The notes under the pieces were generated by a model. The model had not been told where the DNA came from. It saw only the letters and a list, made by a program, of their open reading frames with translations, and did no database searches. From positions 1 to 64,000 of the forward strand of contig NZ_CABVLY010000023.1 in NCBI RefSeq assembly GCF_902498995.1: 64,000 nt of DNA, in the 5' to 3' direction. The translations under genes were made by a program, and so were the position numbers. The stretch is from Burkholderia anthina. Its GTDB lineage: Bacteria; Pseudomonadota; Gammaproteobacteria; Burkholderiales; Burkholderiaceae. This document shows positions 45,229 through 53,248 of the stretch, piece after piece; the first letter of the stretch is position 1; each line of letters begins with the position of its first letter.

Positions 45229-45447
45229 CCGTGTGCTGTTCGCACGGTCCCTCCCAGCAGTTCCTCGCAGCACCCTTCTCGCAGTTTTTACAACCCGAAG
45301 TCGTCAGCATTCGTCCGTCTATCCGTCGGTCGATTCGCGAAGATCATCCGTATCCGTAGCGCTATCCGGCGCCACGGTGCGAGGCAGCGCCAACCGTCGC
45401 CCATGCCGCCCGTCTTCGCTCGCGACTTGAGACCCGAGGTCCAGAAG

Positions 45448-47094
45448 ATGAAACGCAACCCGCAAGACAAGTACCGCCCGTTCGAGCCCGTCCGCATCCA
45501 TGGCCGCCGCTGGCCGACCCGCACCATCGAACGCGCGCCGGTCTGGATGAGCACCGACCTGCGCGACGGCAACCAGTCGCTGATCGAGCCGATGAGCATC
45601 GAACAGAAGCTGGAATTCTTCGACATGCTGGTCGCGATCGGTTTCAAGGAGATCGAAGTCGGTTTTCCGTCGGCGTCGCAAACCGACTTCGATTTCGTCC
45701 GCAAGCTGATCGACGAAAAGCGCATCCCCGACGACGTGACGATCGAAGTGCTCGTGCAGTCGCGCGAAGACTTGATCGCCCGTACGTTCGACGCGCTCGA
45801 AGGCGCGCCGCGCGCGATCGTGCACCTCTACAACGCGATCTGCCCGTCGTTCCGCCGCATCGTGTTCGGGATGTCGAAGGCCGACGTGAAGGCGCTCGCG
45901 GTCGAGGGCACGCGGATCATCAAGGAATACGCGGCCGCACGTCCGGACACGCAATGGACCTATCAGTATTCGCCGGAAACCTTCAGCATGACCGAGCTGA
46001 CGTTCGCGCGCGAAGTGTGCGATGCGGTCGCGCAGACGTGGCGCCCGACCCGCGATCACAAGATGATCGTGAACCTGCCGGCGACCGTCGAAGCGGCGAG
46101 CCCGAACGTGTTCGCCGACCAGATCGAGTGGATGGACCGCAACCTCGCGTATCGCGACAGCATCGTGCTGTCCGTGCATCCGCACAACGATCGCGGCACC
46201 GCGGTCGCGGCCGCCGAACTCGCGCTGCTCGCGGGCGCCGACCGCATCGAAGGCTGCCTGTTCGGCAACGGCGAGCGCACCGGCAACGTGGACCTCGTCA
46301 CGCTCGCGCTGAACCTCTACACACAGGGCATCGACCCGGGCCTCGACTTCTCCGACATCGACGCGGTGCGCCGCGTGGTCGAGCGCTGCAACCAGATTCC
46401 CGTGCATCCGCGCCACCCGTATGCGGGCGACCTCGTGTTCACCGCGTTCTCGGGCTCGCATCAGGACGCGATCCGCAAGGGCTTCGCGCAGCAGCGCCCC
46501 GACGCGGTGTGGGAAGTCCCGTATCTGCCGATCGACCCGGCCGACCTCGGCCGCAGCTACGACGCGGTGATTCGCGTCAACAGCCAGTCCGGCAAGGGCG
46601 GTGCGACGTTCCTGCTCGAACGCGGGATGGGCTTCACGCCCACGCGCCGCGTGCAGATCGAGTTCAGCGCCGCGGTGCAGACGCTCGCCGACGCATCCGG
46701 CGAGGAAGTAACGGGCGACGCGATCTGCGCGCTGTTCGCACGCGAATTCTTCGAGACGGATGGCCCGGCCGCGCGCCACGGCAACGGCGCACGCTGGCAG
46801 AACCACGAGATCGCGGGCGCGCCGCCGGCCGACGCGACGGCCGAGGACGCCGCGCAGCGCGCGGCCGCGGCGTTCGCAGCGGCGGCCGGCGTGACGATCG
46901 ACGTCGCGTCGTGCGAGCATGCACGCGCGACGGACGGACGGATCGCGGTATCGGTCGGCTGCCGGGTCGGTGACGCACCGCTGCGGCATGGCGTCGGGCT
47001 GCATGCCGATGCGGCAAGCGCCGCGCTCGACGCGGTCGCGAGCGCGATCAACCGCTCGGCGTGGCAATGCGCCGACCGCCGCGCGGCAGCCTGA
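45448..47094 (+). CDS. leuA: 2-isopropylmalate synthase
   Basis: A 548-residue LeuA, the first committed enzyme of leucine synthesis. TIM-barrel features: STDLRDGNQSLIEPMSIEQK (metal-binding LRDGxQ motif), SVHPHNDRGTAVAAAELALL (His-x-His ligands) and NGERTGNVDLVTLALNL; the C-terminal leucine-binding regulatory domain is from about residue 430 and is Ala-rich. This is the long form found in Actinobacteria and many Burkholderia. ATG 45448 has GAGG region spacing; expression is probably controlled by the leucine leader upstream, and a promoter near 45104. Confidence 0.95.
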   Translation: MKRNPQDKYRPFEPVRIHGRRWPTRTIERAPVWMSTDLRDGNQSLIEPMSIEQKLEFFDMLVAIGFKEIEVGFPSASQTDFDFVRKLIDEKRIPDDVTIEVLVQSREDLIARTFDALEGAPRAIVHLYNAICPSFRRIVFGMSKADVKALAVEGTRIIKEYAAARPDTQWTYQYSPETFSMTELTFAREVCDAVAQTWRPTRDHKMIVNLPATVEAASPNVFADQIEWMDRNLAYRDSIVLSVHPHNDRGTAVAAAELALLAGADRIEGCLFGNGERTGNVDLVTLALNLYTQGIDPGLDFSDIDAVRRVVERCNQIPVHPRHPYAGDLVFTAFSGSHQDAIRKGFAQQRPDAVWEVPYLPIDPADLGRSYDAVIRVNSQSGKGGATFLLERGMGFTPTRRVQIEFSAAVQTLADASGEEVTGDAICALFAREFFETDGPAARHGNGARWQNHEIAGAPPADATAEDAAQRAAAAFAAAAGVTIDVASCEHARATDGRIAVSVGCRVGDAPLRHGVGLHADAASAALDAVASAINRSAWQCADRRAAA

Positions 47095-47180
47095 CTGCCG
47101 GGCTTCGCATCAAGGTTTGAACGTCAGCGAGCGGTGTGTGACCGCCCGTGCGCCGCGCGATCCGCGCCGCACGGGCCAGC

Positions 47181-47204
47181 AAAAAGCGGCCCAGAAGGCC
47201 GCTT
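47181..47204 (-). terminator. Terminator of the NTF2-like gene
   Basis: AAGCGGCC (47184-47191) pairs with GGCCGCTT (47197-47204); on the minus strand the stem is followed by five T's, so it ends the gene at 47238. Between convergent leuA and that gene. Confidence 0.85.
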
Positions 47205-47237
47205 CGGTCGGGACATGAAAACGGGCGCTACCTGCGC

Positions 47238-47621
47238 TCACGTCTCGGTCGCACACCGCGTCGCCTGCCACGCCAGCAGGCGCCAGTGACCCTGCTCGTG
47301 GGTGTGGACGGCGGTGTAGGCGATCGGAAACACGAGCCCGCCGTTGTTCGTTTCCATCTCGATCAACGCGCGCCCCGTGACGACGCAGGTTGCGTCGCCG
47401 ACCGGCAGCAGATCCTGCGACTGGATTTCGATCTGGCGATAGCGGCGGCGGCCGGCGACGATGGCGTCGATGAACTGCTGCTTGGTTTCGCGCTTGCCGT
47501 TGGTGTGCACGAAGAACACCTTGTCCGACAATTGCGCAGCGAGCGCTTCGCCGTCCCCGTCCACCATCGCCCGGAACCGATCGCGCTCGAGCGCGCGGAT
47601 CGCATCGACCACCTTCGCCAT
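47238..47621 (-). CDS. NTF2-like (DUF4440/SnoaL) protein
   Basis: A 127-residue protein of the cone-shaped NTF2-like superfamily: an N-terminal helix (VVDAIRALERDRFRAMVDGD), a beta-strand FVHTNGKRETKQQFIDAIVAG motif, and a C-terminal HTHEQGHWRLLAWQATRC. Such proteins bind small ligands, and some are enzymes, but function cannot be named. ATG 47621 has GAGG upstream; an ATG 30 bases earlier lacks one. Preceded on the same strand by the PagL-type gene. Confidence 0.75.
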   Translation of the reverse strand: MAKVVDAIRALERDRFRAMVDGDGEALAAQLSDKVFFVHTNGKRETKQQFIDAIVAGRRRYRQIEIQSQDLLPVGDATCVVTGRALIEMETNNGGLVFPIAYTAVHTHEQGHWRLLAWQATRCATET

Positions 47622-47667
47622 CGCCTGACTCCTCGGCAACGCGCCCGCCATGCGGGCGTAGTACGGA

Positions 47668-48237
47668 TCAGAAGTTGTACTGCACGTAGAACTGGTGGAA
47701 ATTTATACCAGGATTCGGCTCTTTGATACCCGCGTTAGACACATGTTCGAAACGGTAGCCGACCTGATACTGTTGCCGTTGGCCGAACTGCACGCCCACC
47801 CCTGCAGTCGGCGCGAACTGGAACGCGGTCGACACCGAGAAATTGTTCGAGATCGTCGGATGCGTCAGCAGCCGGATGCCGCCGCCGGCCTCGATGTACG
47901 GCCGAATGTCCCCTGCGCTCTTGATGAAACGGAACATCGGCGTCACGCCGAATTCGCCGATGCTGCTGTGGACGTTGCCGCCCGTGTGCCAGTAGCCCAC
48001 GTGCCCCTCGACCGCGAACGCGAAATGCCAGCCGCCGATTTCCCACCAGTTCCAGCCCGGATCCCAGACCACGCCGAGATCGCCCTTGTCGATCCCGTGA
48101 CGGTCGGAAAACCCGCCGCCCGCCTGGATCCCCCACCGATCCGCGAATGCTGCCGTCGATCCGCCAAGCAATGACGCAGCGAGCATCGCATGCAGCGCAA
48201 GCCGGCTGCGGGGCCGGCGATTCTTTTTATTGTTCAT
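47668..48237 (-). CDS. Lipid A 3-O-deacylase, PagL type
   Basis: A 189-residue outer-membrane beta-barrel with a signal peptide (HAMLAASLLGGSTAAFA). The C terminus holds the PagL signature RFEHVSNAGIKEPNPGINF, in which the His and Ser are the catalytic pair, and the chain ends in aromatic YVQYNF as barrel proteins do. PagL removes an acyl chain from lipid A and alters inflammation and outer-membrane permeability. Start ATG 48237; the four-codon extension upstream is not needed. Burkholderia lipid A modification is consistent with this family. Confidence 0.85.
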   Translation of the reverse strand: MNNKKNRRPRSRLALHAMLAASLLGGSTAAFADRWGIQAGGGFSDRHGIDKGDLGVVWDPGWNWWEIGGWHFAFAVEGHVGYWHTGGNVHSSIGEFGVTPMFRFIKSAGDIRPYIEAGGGIRLLTHPTISNNFSVSTAFQFAPTAGVGVQFGQRQQYQVGYRFEHVSNAGIKEPNPGINFHQFYVQYNF

Positions 48238-48598
48238 CTGACACTCCAACTTTTTGGGTTGAATGGAGCCTGCCGCAGCGGCCGGACTCGAGCGAACTGA
48301 ATGGTATGGTAAAGGACTTTCCGGATCGGCATCACGAAGCGAAATGGTTTGCTTCTAAAACTACAAAAATCGAAATCGTCTACTGATTCCCATCGAAAAC
48401 AACGGCTTACGGAACTTCGCCGCTTCATCCGGGTCGCACTTTAGACTATCGATTCGACTAACCCGATAGAAAAACCGGGAACTCCGATGCCCACGTGCGC
48501 TCTAAGGAATTAGCACTCGGATTGCGGGAGTGCTAAGATTGGCCCCGGAGTCTCATCCGAGACTAGGGGTTTGTCCCTGATTCCAAAGGAGTTTTTTA
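48238..48598. other. Regulatory gap between pagL-type gene and rpoH
   Basis: A 361-base region of lower GC. Its last 90 bases contain the CIRCE operator of rpoH. The rest shows no protein frame or recognisable RNA; the divergent pagL-type gene presumably has its promoter here. Confidence 0.6.
48510..48536 (+). promoter_or_regulatory. CIRCE operator (HrcA-binding) upstream of rpoH
   Basis: TTAGCACTC-N9-GAGTGCTAA (48510-48518 and 48528-48536) is a perfect match to the CIRCE consensus. It sits 63 bases before the rpoH start. HrcA represses from CIRCE in many bacteria and loses binding on heat stress; HrcA/CIRCE control of rpoH has been reported by comparative studies in beta-proteobacteria. The spacer is exactly nine bases. 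Confidence 0.95.
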
Positions 48599-49534
<936 letters not shown>

Positions 49535-49561
49535 AGCCCGGCGATTCAGAGCGCTTCACCC

Positions 49562-49594
49562 AAAACCGCTGCCCCACCGGCAGCGGTTTTTTTT
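49562..49594 (+). terminator. Intrinsic terminator after rpoH
   Basis: ACCGCTGCC (49565-49573) pairs with GGCAGCGGT (49579-49587) around a five-base loop, then eight T's in total. Confidence 0.95.
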
Positions 49595-49679
49595 CGCCTG
49601 TTTGTCCGCCGGCCGCCGCGCTTATTAATCGACCTTATTGATCGGGTATTGGGCGGCTTGCGCCCCCTTCCGCATAACC

Positions 49680-49693
49680 TTGATCTAACTCAA
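49680..49693 (+). promoter_or_regulatory. FNR/ANR-like box upstream of cydPABX
   Basis: TTGATCTAACTCAA differs from the FNR/ANR consensus TTGAT-N4-ATCAA at one position. It lies 186 bases upstream of the presumed cydP start. Low-oxygen control of bd-oxidase genes by FNR-family regulators is well known; this site's use is inferred. Confidence 0.5.
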
Positions 49694-49814
49694 GTTTTTA
49701 CCCGCAATTAGCGACGGTCTGCCGCAGCGCAGCACTCGGCATCGGAAAGCCGGCATTTTAAAATCGGCATGTCGGCGCAAAAGGATTAATAACAGCTCCA
49801 CCGCCGCCATAAAT

Positions 49815-49846
49815 CCGACGTAAAGTCGCCCCAAAACCGACGTAAA
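49815..49846 (+). repeat. Direct repeat CCGACGTAAA, 22-base spacing
   Basis: CCGACGTAAA occurs at 49815-49824 and 49837-49846, in phase on the helix (about two turns), between the two FNR-like boxes. Such pairs often bind a response regulator dimer. No family is suggested by the sequence. Confidence 0.4.
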
Positions 49847-49865
49847 TCGATTCAGGATTATCGCC

Positions 49866-49879
49866 TTGATCTCGATCAA
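49866..49879 (+). promoter_or_regulatory. Perfect FNR/ANR box at the cydP start
   Basis: TTGAT-CTCG-ATCAA (49866-49879) is an exact FNR/ANR consensus. It coincides with the TTG chosen as the cydP start. If it acts as a class II activator site, the transcript would begin near 49914, inside the cydP frame. Confidence 0.6.
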
Positions 49880-50144
49880 TAAAGAGCCTGCGCCGCCTCC
49901 CCCGCCGGCCGCCGGTGCGATCGGCTGGCGCGCCCGCATCGCCGCGTGGGCCCGCGGGCCCACGCTCGTGCGCGACATCACGCTGGTGCTGATCGTCAAG
50001 ATGATCCTCCTGATGTCGCTCAAATACGCGTTCTTCAATCATCCGCAGGCCGAGCACATGTCGCTGCCACCTGCCGTCGTCGCCGAGAGACTGCTTTCGG
50101 TGCCGGCACCCGCCTCTACCGAGGGAGACCACCATGATAAGTAG
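49866..50144 (+). CDS. cydP: Cytochrome bd oxidase small subunit CydP
   Basis: A protein of up to 92 residues with one membrane helix (DITLVLIVKMILLMSLKYAF) and a proline-rich N terminus, in the place where beta-proteobacteria often carry a small CydP gene ahead of cydA. CydP is thought to help quinol oxidase assembly or function. Only a TTG at 49866 serves the full frame, and it overlaps an exact FNR box, so the true start may lie further in. It overlaps the cydA start by 11 bases. Confidence 0.6.
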   Translation: MISINKEPAPPPPPAAGAIGWRARIAAWARGPTLVRDITLVLIVKMILLMSLKYAFFNHPQAEHMSLPPAVVAERLLSVPAPASTEGDHHDK

Positions 50145-51711
50145 CGAAGTCGTCGATCTGTCGCGTCTGCAGTTCGGCATCACGGCGCTCTACCACTTCC
50201 TGTTCGTGCCGCTGACGCTCGGCCTGTCCTGGCTGCTCGTCATCATGGAAGCCGTCTACGTGATGACCGGCAAACAGGTCTACAAGGACATGACCCAGTT
50301 CTGGGGCAAGCTGTTCGGGATCAACTTCGCGATGGGCGTGACGACCGGCATCACGCTCGAATTCCAGTTCGGCACGAACTGGTCGTACTACTCGCACTAT
50401 GTCGGCGACATCTTCGGCGTGCCGCTCGCGGTCGAAGGCCTGATGGCGTTCTTCCTCGAATCGACGTTCGTCGGCCTGTTCTTCTTCGGCTGGAACCGCC
50501 TGTCGAAGGTCAAGCACCTGATCGTCACGTTCCTCGTCGCGCTGGGCTCGAACCTGTCCGCGCTGTGGATCCTGGTCGCGAACGGCTGGATGAACAACCC
50601 GGTCGGCGCGGAGTTCAACTACCAGACGATGCGCATGGAAATGACGAGCCTGTTCGACGTGCTGTTCAACCCGGTCGCGCAGGTGAAGTTCGTGCACACC
50701 GTGTCGGCCGGCTACGTGTCGGCGGCGATGTTCGTGCTCGGCGTGTCGTCGTGGTACCTGCTGAAGAAGCGCGACGTCGACTTCGCGCTGCGCTCGTTCG
50801 CGGTCGCTGCCGGCTTCGGGCTCGCGGCGACGCTCTGCGTGATCGTGCTCGGCGACGAATCGGGCTATACGACCGGCGAAGTGCAGAAGATGAAGCTCGC
50901 CGCGATCGAATCCGAATGGGAAACGCAATCGGCGCCCGCGTCGTTCACGCTGATCGGCATCCCGAACCAGGAGGCACAGCGCACCGACTACGCGATCAAG
51001 ATCCCGTACGCGCTCGGCCTGATCGCGACGCGCTCGATCGACGAACCGGTGATCGGCCTGCGCGAGCTGGCAAAGCTCAGCGAGGAACACATCCAGAGCG
51101 GGATGGTCGCGTACGGCGCGCTGCAGAAGATCAAGCAGGGCGACACGAGCGACGCGACCCGCGCGCTGTTCGACCAGCACAAGCAGTATCTCGGCTACGG
51201 GCTGATGCTCAAGCAGTTCACGCCGAACGTGACGGATGCGACGCCCGAGCAGATCAAGGCCGCCGCGAAGAAGACGATCCCGCCGGTCGCGCCCGTGTTC
51301 TTCTCGTTCCGGATCATGGTGGCGCTCGGCTTCCTGTTCGTCGCGACGTTCGTTGCCGCGTTCTGGTTCTGCGCGCGCCGCGAACTGCTGCAGGACAACC
51401 GCCGCTGGTTCCTGCGCTACGCGGTGTGGGCGATCCCGCTGCCGTGGATCGCGATCGAATTCGGCTGGATCGTCGCCGAGCTCGGCCGCCAGCCGTGGAC
51501 GATCGCGGGCGTGCTGCCGACGCACCTGTCCGCGTCGAGCCTGCAGCCGAGCGACCTGTACCTGAGCCTCGCCGGCTTCATCCTGTTCTACACCGCGCTG
51601 TTCGTCATCGAGATCAAGCTGATGTTCAAGTACGCGCGCCTCGGCCCGTCGTCGCTGCACACCGGCCGCTATCACCACGAACTCGCCGCCGGCGAGCGCG
51701 CCGCGGTTTGA
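50134..51711 (+). CDS. cydA: Cytochrome bd quinol oxidase subunit I
   Basis: A 525-residue subunit that carries heme b558, b595 and d and binds quinol. It shows SRLQFGITALYHFLFVPLTL with the heme-ligand His, the long Q loop (GEVQKMKLAAIESEWETQSA, then FTLIGIPNQEAQRTDYAIKI), and FFSFRIMVALGFLF. The long Q loop is the E. coli-type form. The ATG 50134 has GAGG (GAGGGAGACCACC) upstream. First full gene of cydAB(X), probably regulated by oxygen through FNR-like boxes. Confidence 0.97.
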   Translation: MISSEVVDLSRLQFGITALYHFLFVPLTLGLSWLLVIMEAVYVMTGKQVYKDMTQFWGKLFGINFAMGVTTGITLEFQFGTNWSYYSHYVGDIFGVPLAVEGLMAFFLESTFVGLFFFGWNRLSKVKHLIVTFLVALGSNLSALWILVANGWMNNPVGAEFNYQTMRMEMTSLFDVLFNPVAQVKFVHTVSAGYVSAAMFVLGVSSWYLLKKRDVDFALRSFAVAAGFGLAATLCVIVLGDESGYTTGEVQKMKLAAIESEWETQSAPASFTLIGIPNQEAQRTDYAIKIPYALGLIATRSIDEPVIGLRELAKLSEEHIQSGMVAYGALQKIKQGDTSDATRALFDQHKQYLGYGLMLKQFTPNVTDATPEQIKAAAKKTIPPVAPVFFSFRIMVALGFLFVATFVAAFWFCARRELLQDNRRWFLRYAVWAIPLPWIAIEFGWIVAELGRQPWTIAGVLPTHLSASSLQPSDLYLSLAGFILFYTALFVIEIKLMFKYARLGPSSLHTGRYHHELAAGERAAV

Positions 51712-51742
51712 GCACGCCCCTGCAACGGAACAAGGAATCGCT

Positions 51743-52879
51743 ATGGACTATGCAACTCTCAAGCTGATCTGGTGGGTGCTCGTGGGCGTGCTGCTGATCG
51801 GCTTCGCCGTCACCGACGGCTTCGACATGGGCGCCACCGCGCTGCTGCCGTTCCTCGGCAAGACCGACGACGAACGCCGCATCATCGTCAACACCGTCGG
51901 CGCGACGTGGGAAGGCAACCAGGTGTGGCTGATCACGGCCGGCGGCGCGATGTTCGCCGCGTGGCCGCTCGTCTACGCCGCGTCGTTCTCCGGCTTCTAC
52001 TTCGCGATGCTGCTCGTGCTGTTCGCGCTGTTCTTCCGGCCGGTCGGCTTCGACTACCGCAGCAAGCGCCCCGATCCGCGCTGGCGTGCCGGCTGGGATT
52101 GGGGCCTGTTCGTCGGCGGCTTCGTGCCGGCGCTGGTGTTCGGCGTCGCGTTCGGCAACCTGCTGCAAGGCGTGCCGTTCCAGTTCGACAGCGACCTGCG
52201 CGTGACCTATTACGGCAGCTTCTGGGCGCTGCTGAACCCGTTCGCGCTGCTCTGCGGGCTCGTCAGCCTCACGATGCTCGTCGCGCACGGCGCCGCGTTC
52301 ATCAAGATGAAGACCGACGGCGTGATCGCCCGCCGCGCGTCGATCGCGCTGCGCGTGTCGGCGCTCCTCGCGGTCGTGCTGTTCGTGCTGGCCGGCGTGC
52401 TGGTCGCATCGGCGATCGGCGGCTTCCACATCACGCACGCGGCGCCGAACGATACGGTTGCGAACCCGCTGCTGAAGGACGTCGCCGCCGGCTCGGGGCT
52501 GTGGCTCGCGAACTACGGCGAATATCCGTGGATGATCGCGGCGCCGGTGGTCGGGATCGCCGGCGGCCTGCTCGCGCTGCTGCTTGCCGGCTCGAAGCAG
52601 GAAAAGACGGCGTTCTTCTGCACCGGCCTGATGATCGCCGGCGTGATCCTGACCGCGGGCTTCTCGATGTTCCCGTTCATCATGCCGTCGTCGCTCGATC
52701 CGCGCAGCAGCCTGACCGTGTGGGATTCGACGTCGAGCCAGAAGACGCTGCAGGTGATGCTGTTCGCGGTGATCGTGTTCCTGCCGATCATCCTGATCTA
52801 CACGAGCTGGGTCTACCGCGTGATGCGCGGCAAGGTCACGCGCCAGACGCTCGAAGAGAACACACACTCGATGTATTGA
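51743..52879 (+). CDS. cydB: Cytochrome bd quinol oxidase subunit II
   Basis: A 378-residue membrane subunit with about eight helices: MDYATLKLIWWVLVGVLLIG, FAVTDGFDMGATALLPFLGK, TWEGNQVWLITAGGAMFAAW and FRPVGFDYRSKRPDPRWRAG. It completes the bd oxidase together with CydA and, in this cluster, CydX. Starts 31 bases after cydA with GGAAC-type ribosome site (AACAAGGAATCGCT region). Confidence 0.97.
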   Translation: MDYATLKLIWWVLVGVLLIGFAVTDGFDMGATALLPFLGKTDDERRIIVNTVGATWEGNQVWLITAGGAMFAAWPLVYAASFSGFYFAMLLVLFALFFRPVGFDYRSKRPDPRWRAGWDWGLFVGGFVPALVFGVAFGNLLQGVPFQFDSDLRVTYYGSFWALLNPFALLCGLVSLTMLVAHGAAFIKMKTDGVIARRASIALRVSALLAVVLFVLAGVLVASAIGGFHITHAAPNDTVANPLLKDVAAGSGLWLANYGEYPWMIAAPVVGIAGGLLALLLAGSKQEKTAFFCTGLMIAGVILTAGFSMFPFIMPSSLDPRSSLTVWDSTSSQKTLQVMLFAVIVFLPIILIYTSWVYRVMRGKVTRQTLEENTHSMY

Positions 52880-52933
52880 ACCCGGCCGGGGCGCGCAAGC
52901 GCCCCGCCCTCCCGTTTCGCAAGGAGTCGGATC

Positions 52934-53056
52934 ATGTGGTATTTCAGCTGGATTCTCGGTATCGGCGTCGCGCTGTCGTTCGGCATCGTCAACGCGATGT
53001 GGCTCGAAGCGCGGCAGAAGTCGCCGGAAGCGCCGGTGCGCGCCCGGCGCGACTGA
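52934..53056 (+). CDS. cydX: Cytochrome bd oxidase subunit CydX
   Basis: A 40-residue single-helix protein, MWYFSWILGIGVALSFGIVN..., ending in a charged tail (ARRD). The opening MWYFSWILG and the length are those of CydX/CbdX, which is needed for heme assembly and activity of cytochrome bd in E. coli. AAGGAGTCGGATC before the ATG is an excellent ribosome site. It lies 54 bases after cydB and is easily missed because of its size. Confidence 0.9.
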   Translation: MWYFSWILGIGVALSFGIVNAMWLEARQKSPEAPVRARRD

Positions 53057-53105
53057 TCGATGTGCGGGGCGGTTCGCTCCGCTCCGCCGCCGCCCGCCGG
53101 AACGA

Positions 53106-53130
53106 ACCTCGCTTCGCGCGAGGTTTTTTT
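53106..53130 (+). terminator. Intrinsic terminator of cydABX
   Basis: ACCTCGC (53106-53112) pairs with GCGAGGT (53118-53124) around a five-base loop, followed by seven T's. Confidence 0.93.
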
Positions 53131-53151
53131 CGTCCGGGCACCGCACCAAAG

Positions 53152-53185
53152 AAAAACGGCTTGCGATGCAATTCGCAAGCCGTTT
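53152..53185. terminator. Terminator between cydX and nagE
   Basis: AAACGGCTTGCGA (53154-53166) and TCGCAAGCCGTTT (53173-53185) form a perfect 13-base stem with a six-base loop; the flanking A's at 53152-53156 provide the T-run for leftward transcripts, so it ends nagE on the minus strand and can back up the cyd terminator. Confidence 0.85.
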
Positions 53186-53248
53186 CGTTTTGCCGACCAG
53201 CCCGATTCCGCGGCGCGGGTCAGGCCGGCGTCATCGTCGTGGTTCGCA

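Noticed and set aside
45285..45289. Definite rho-independent terminator of the leu leader
   Set aside because: The five T's are separated from the nearest stable stem by about 12 bases, so the attenuator's terminator form could not be drawn with confidence.
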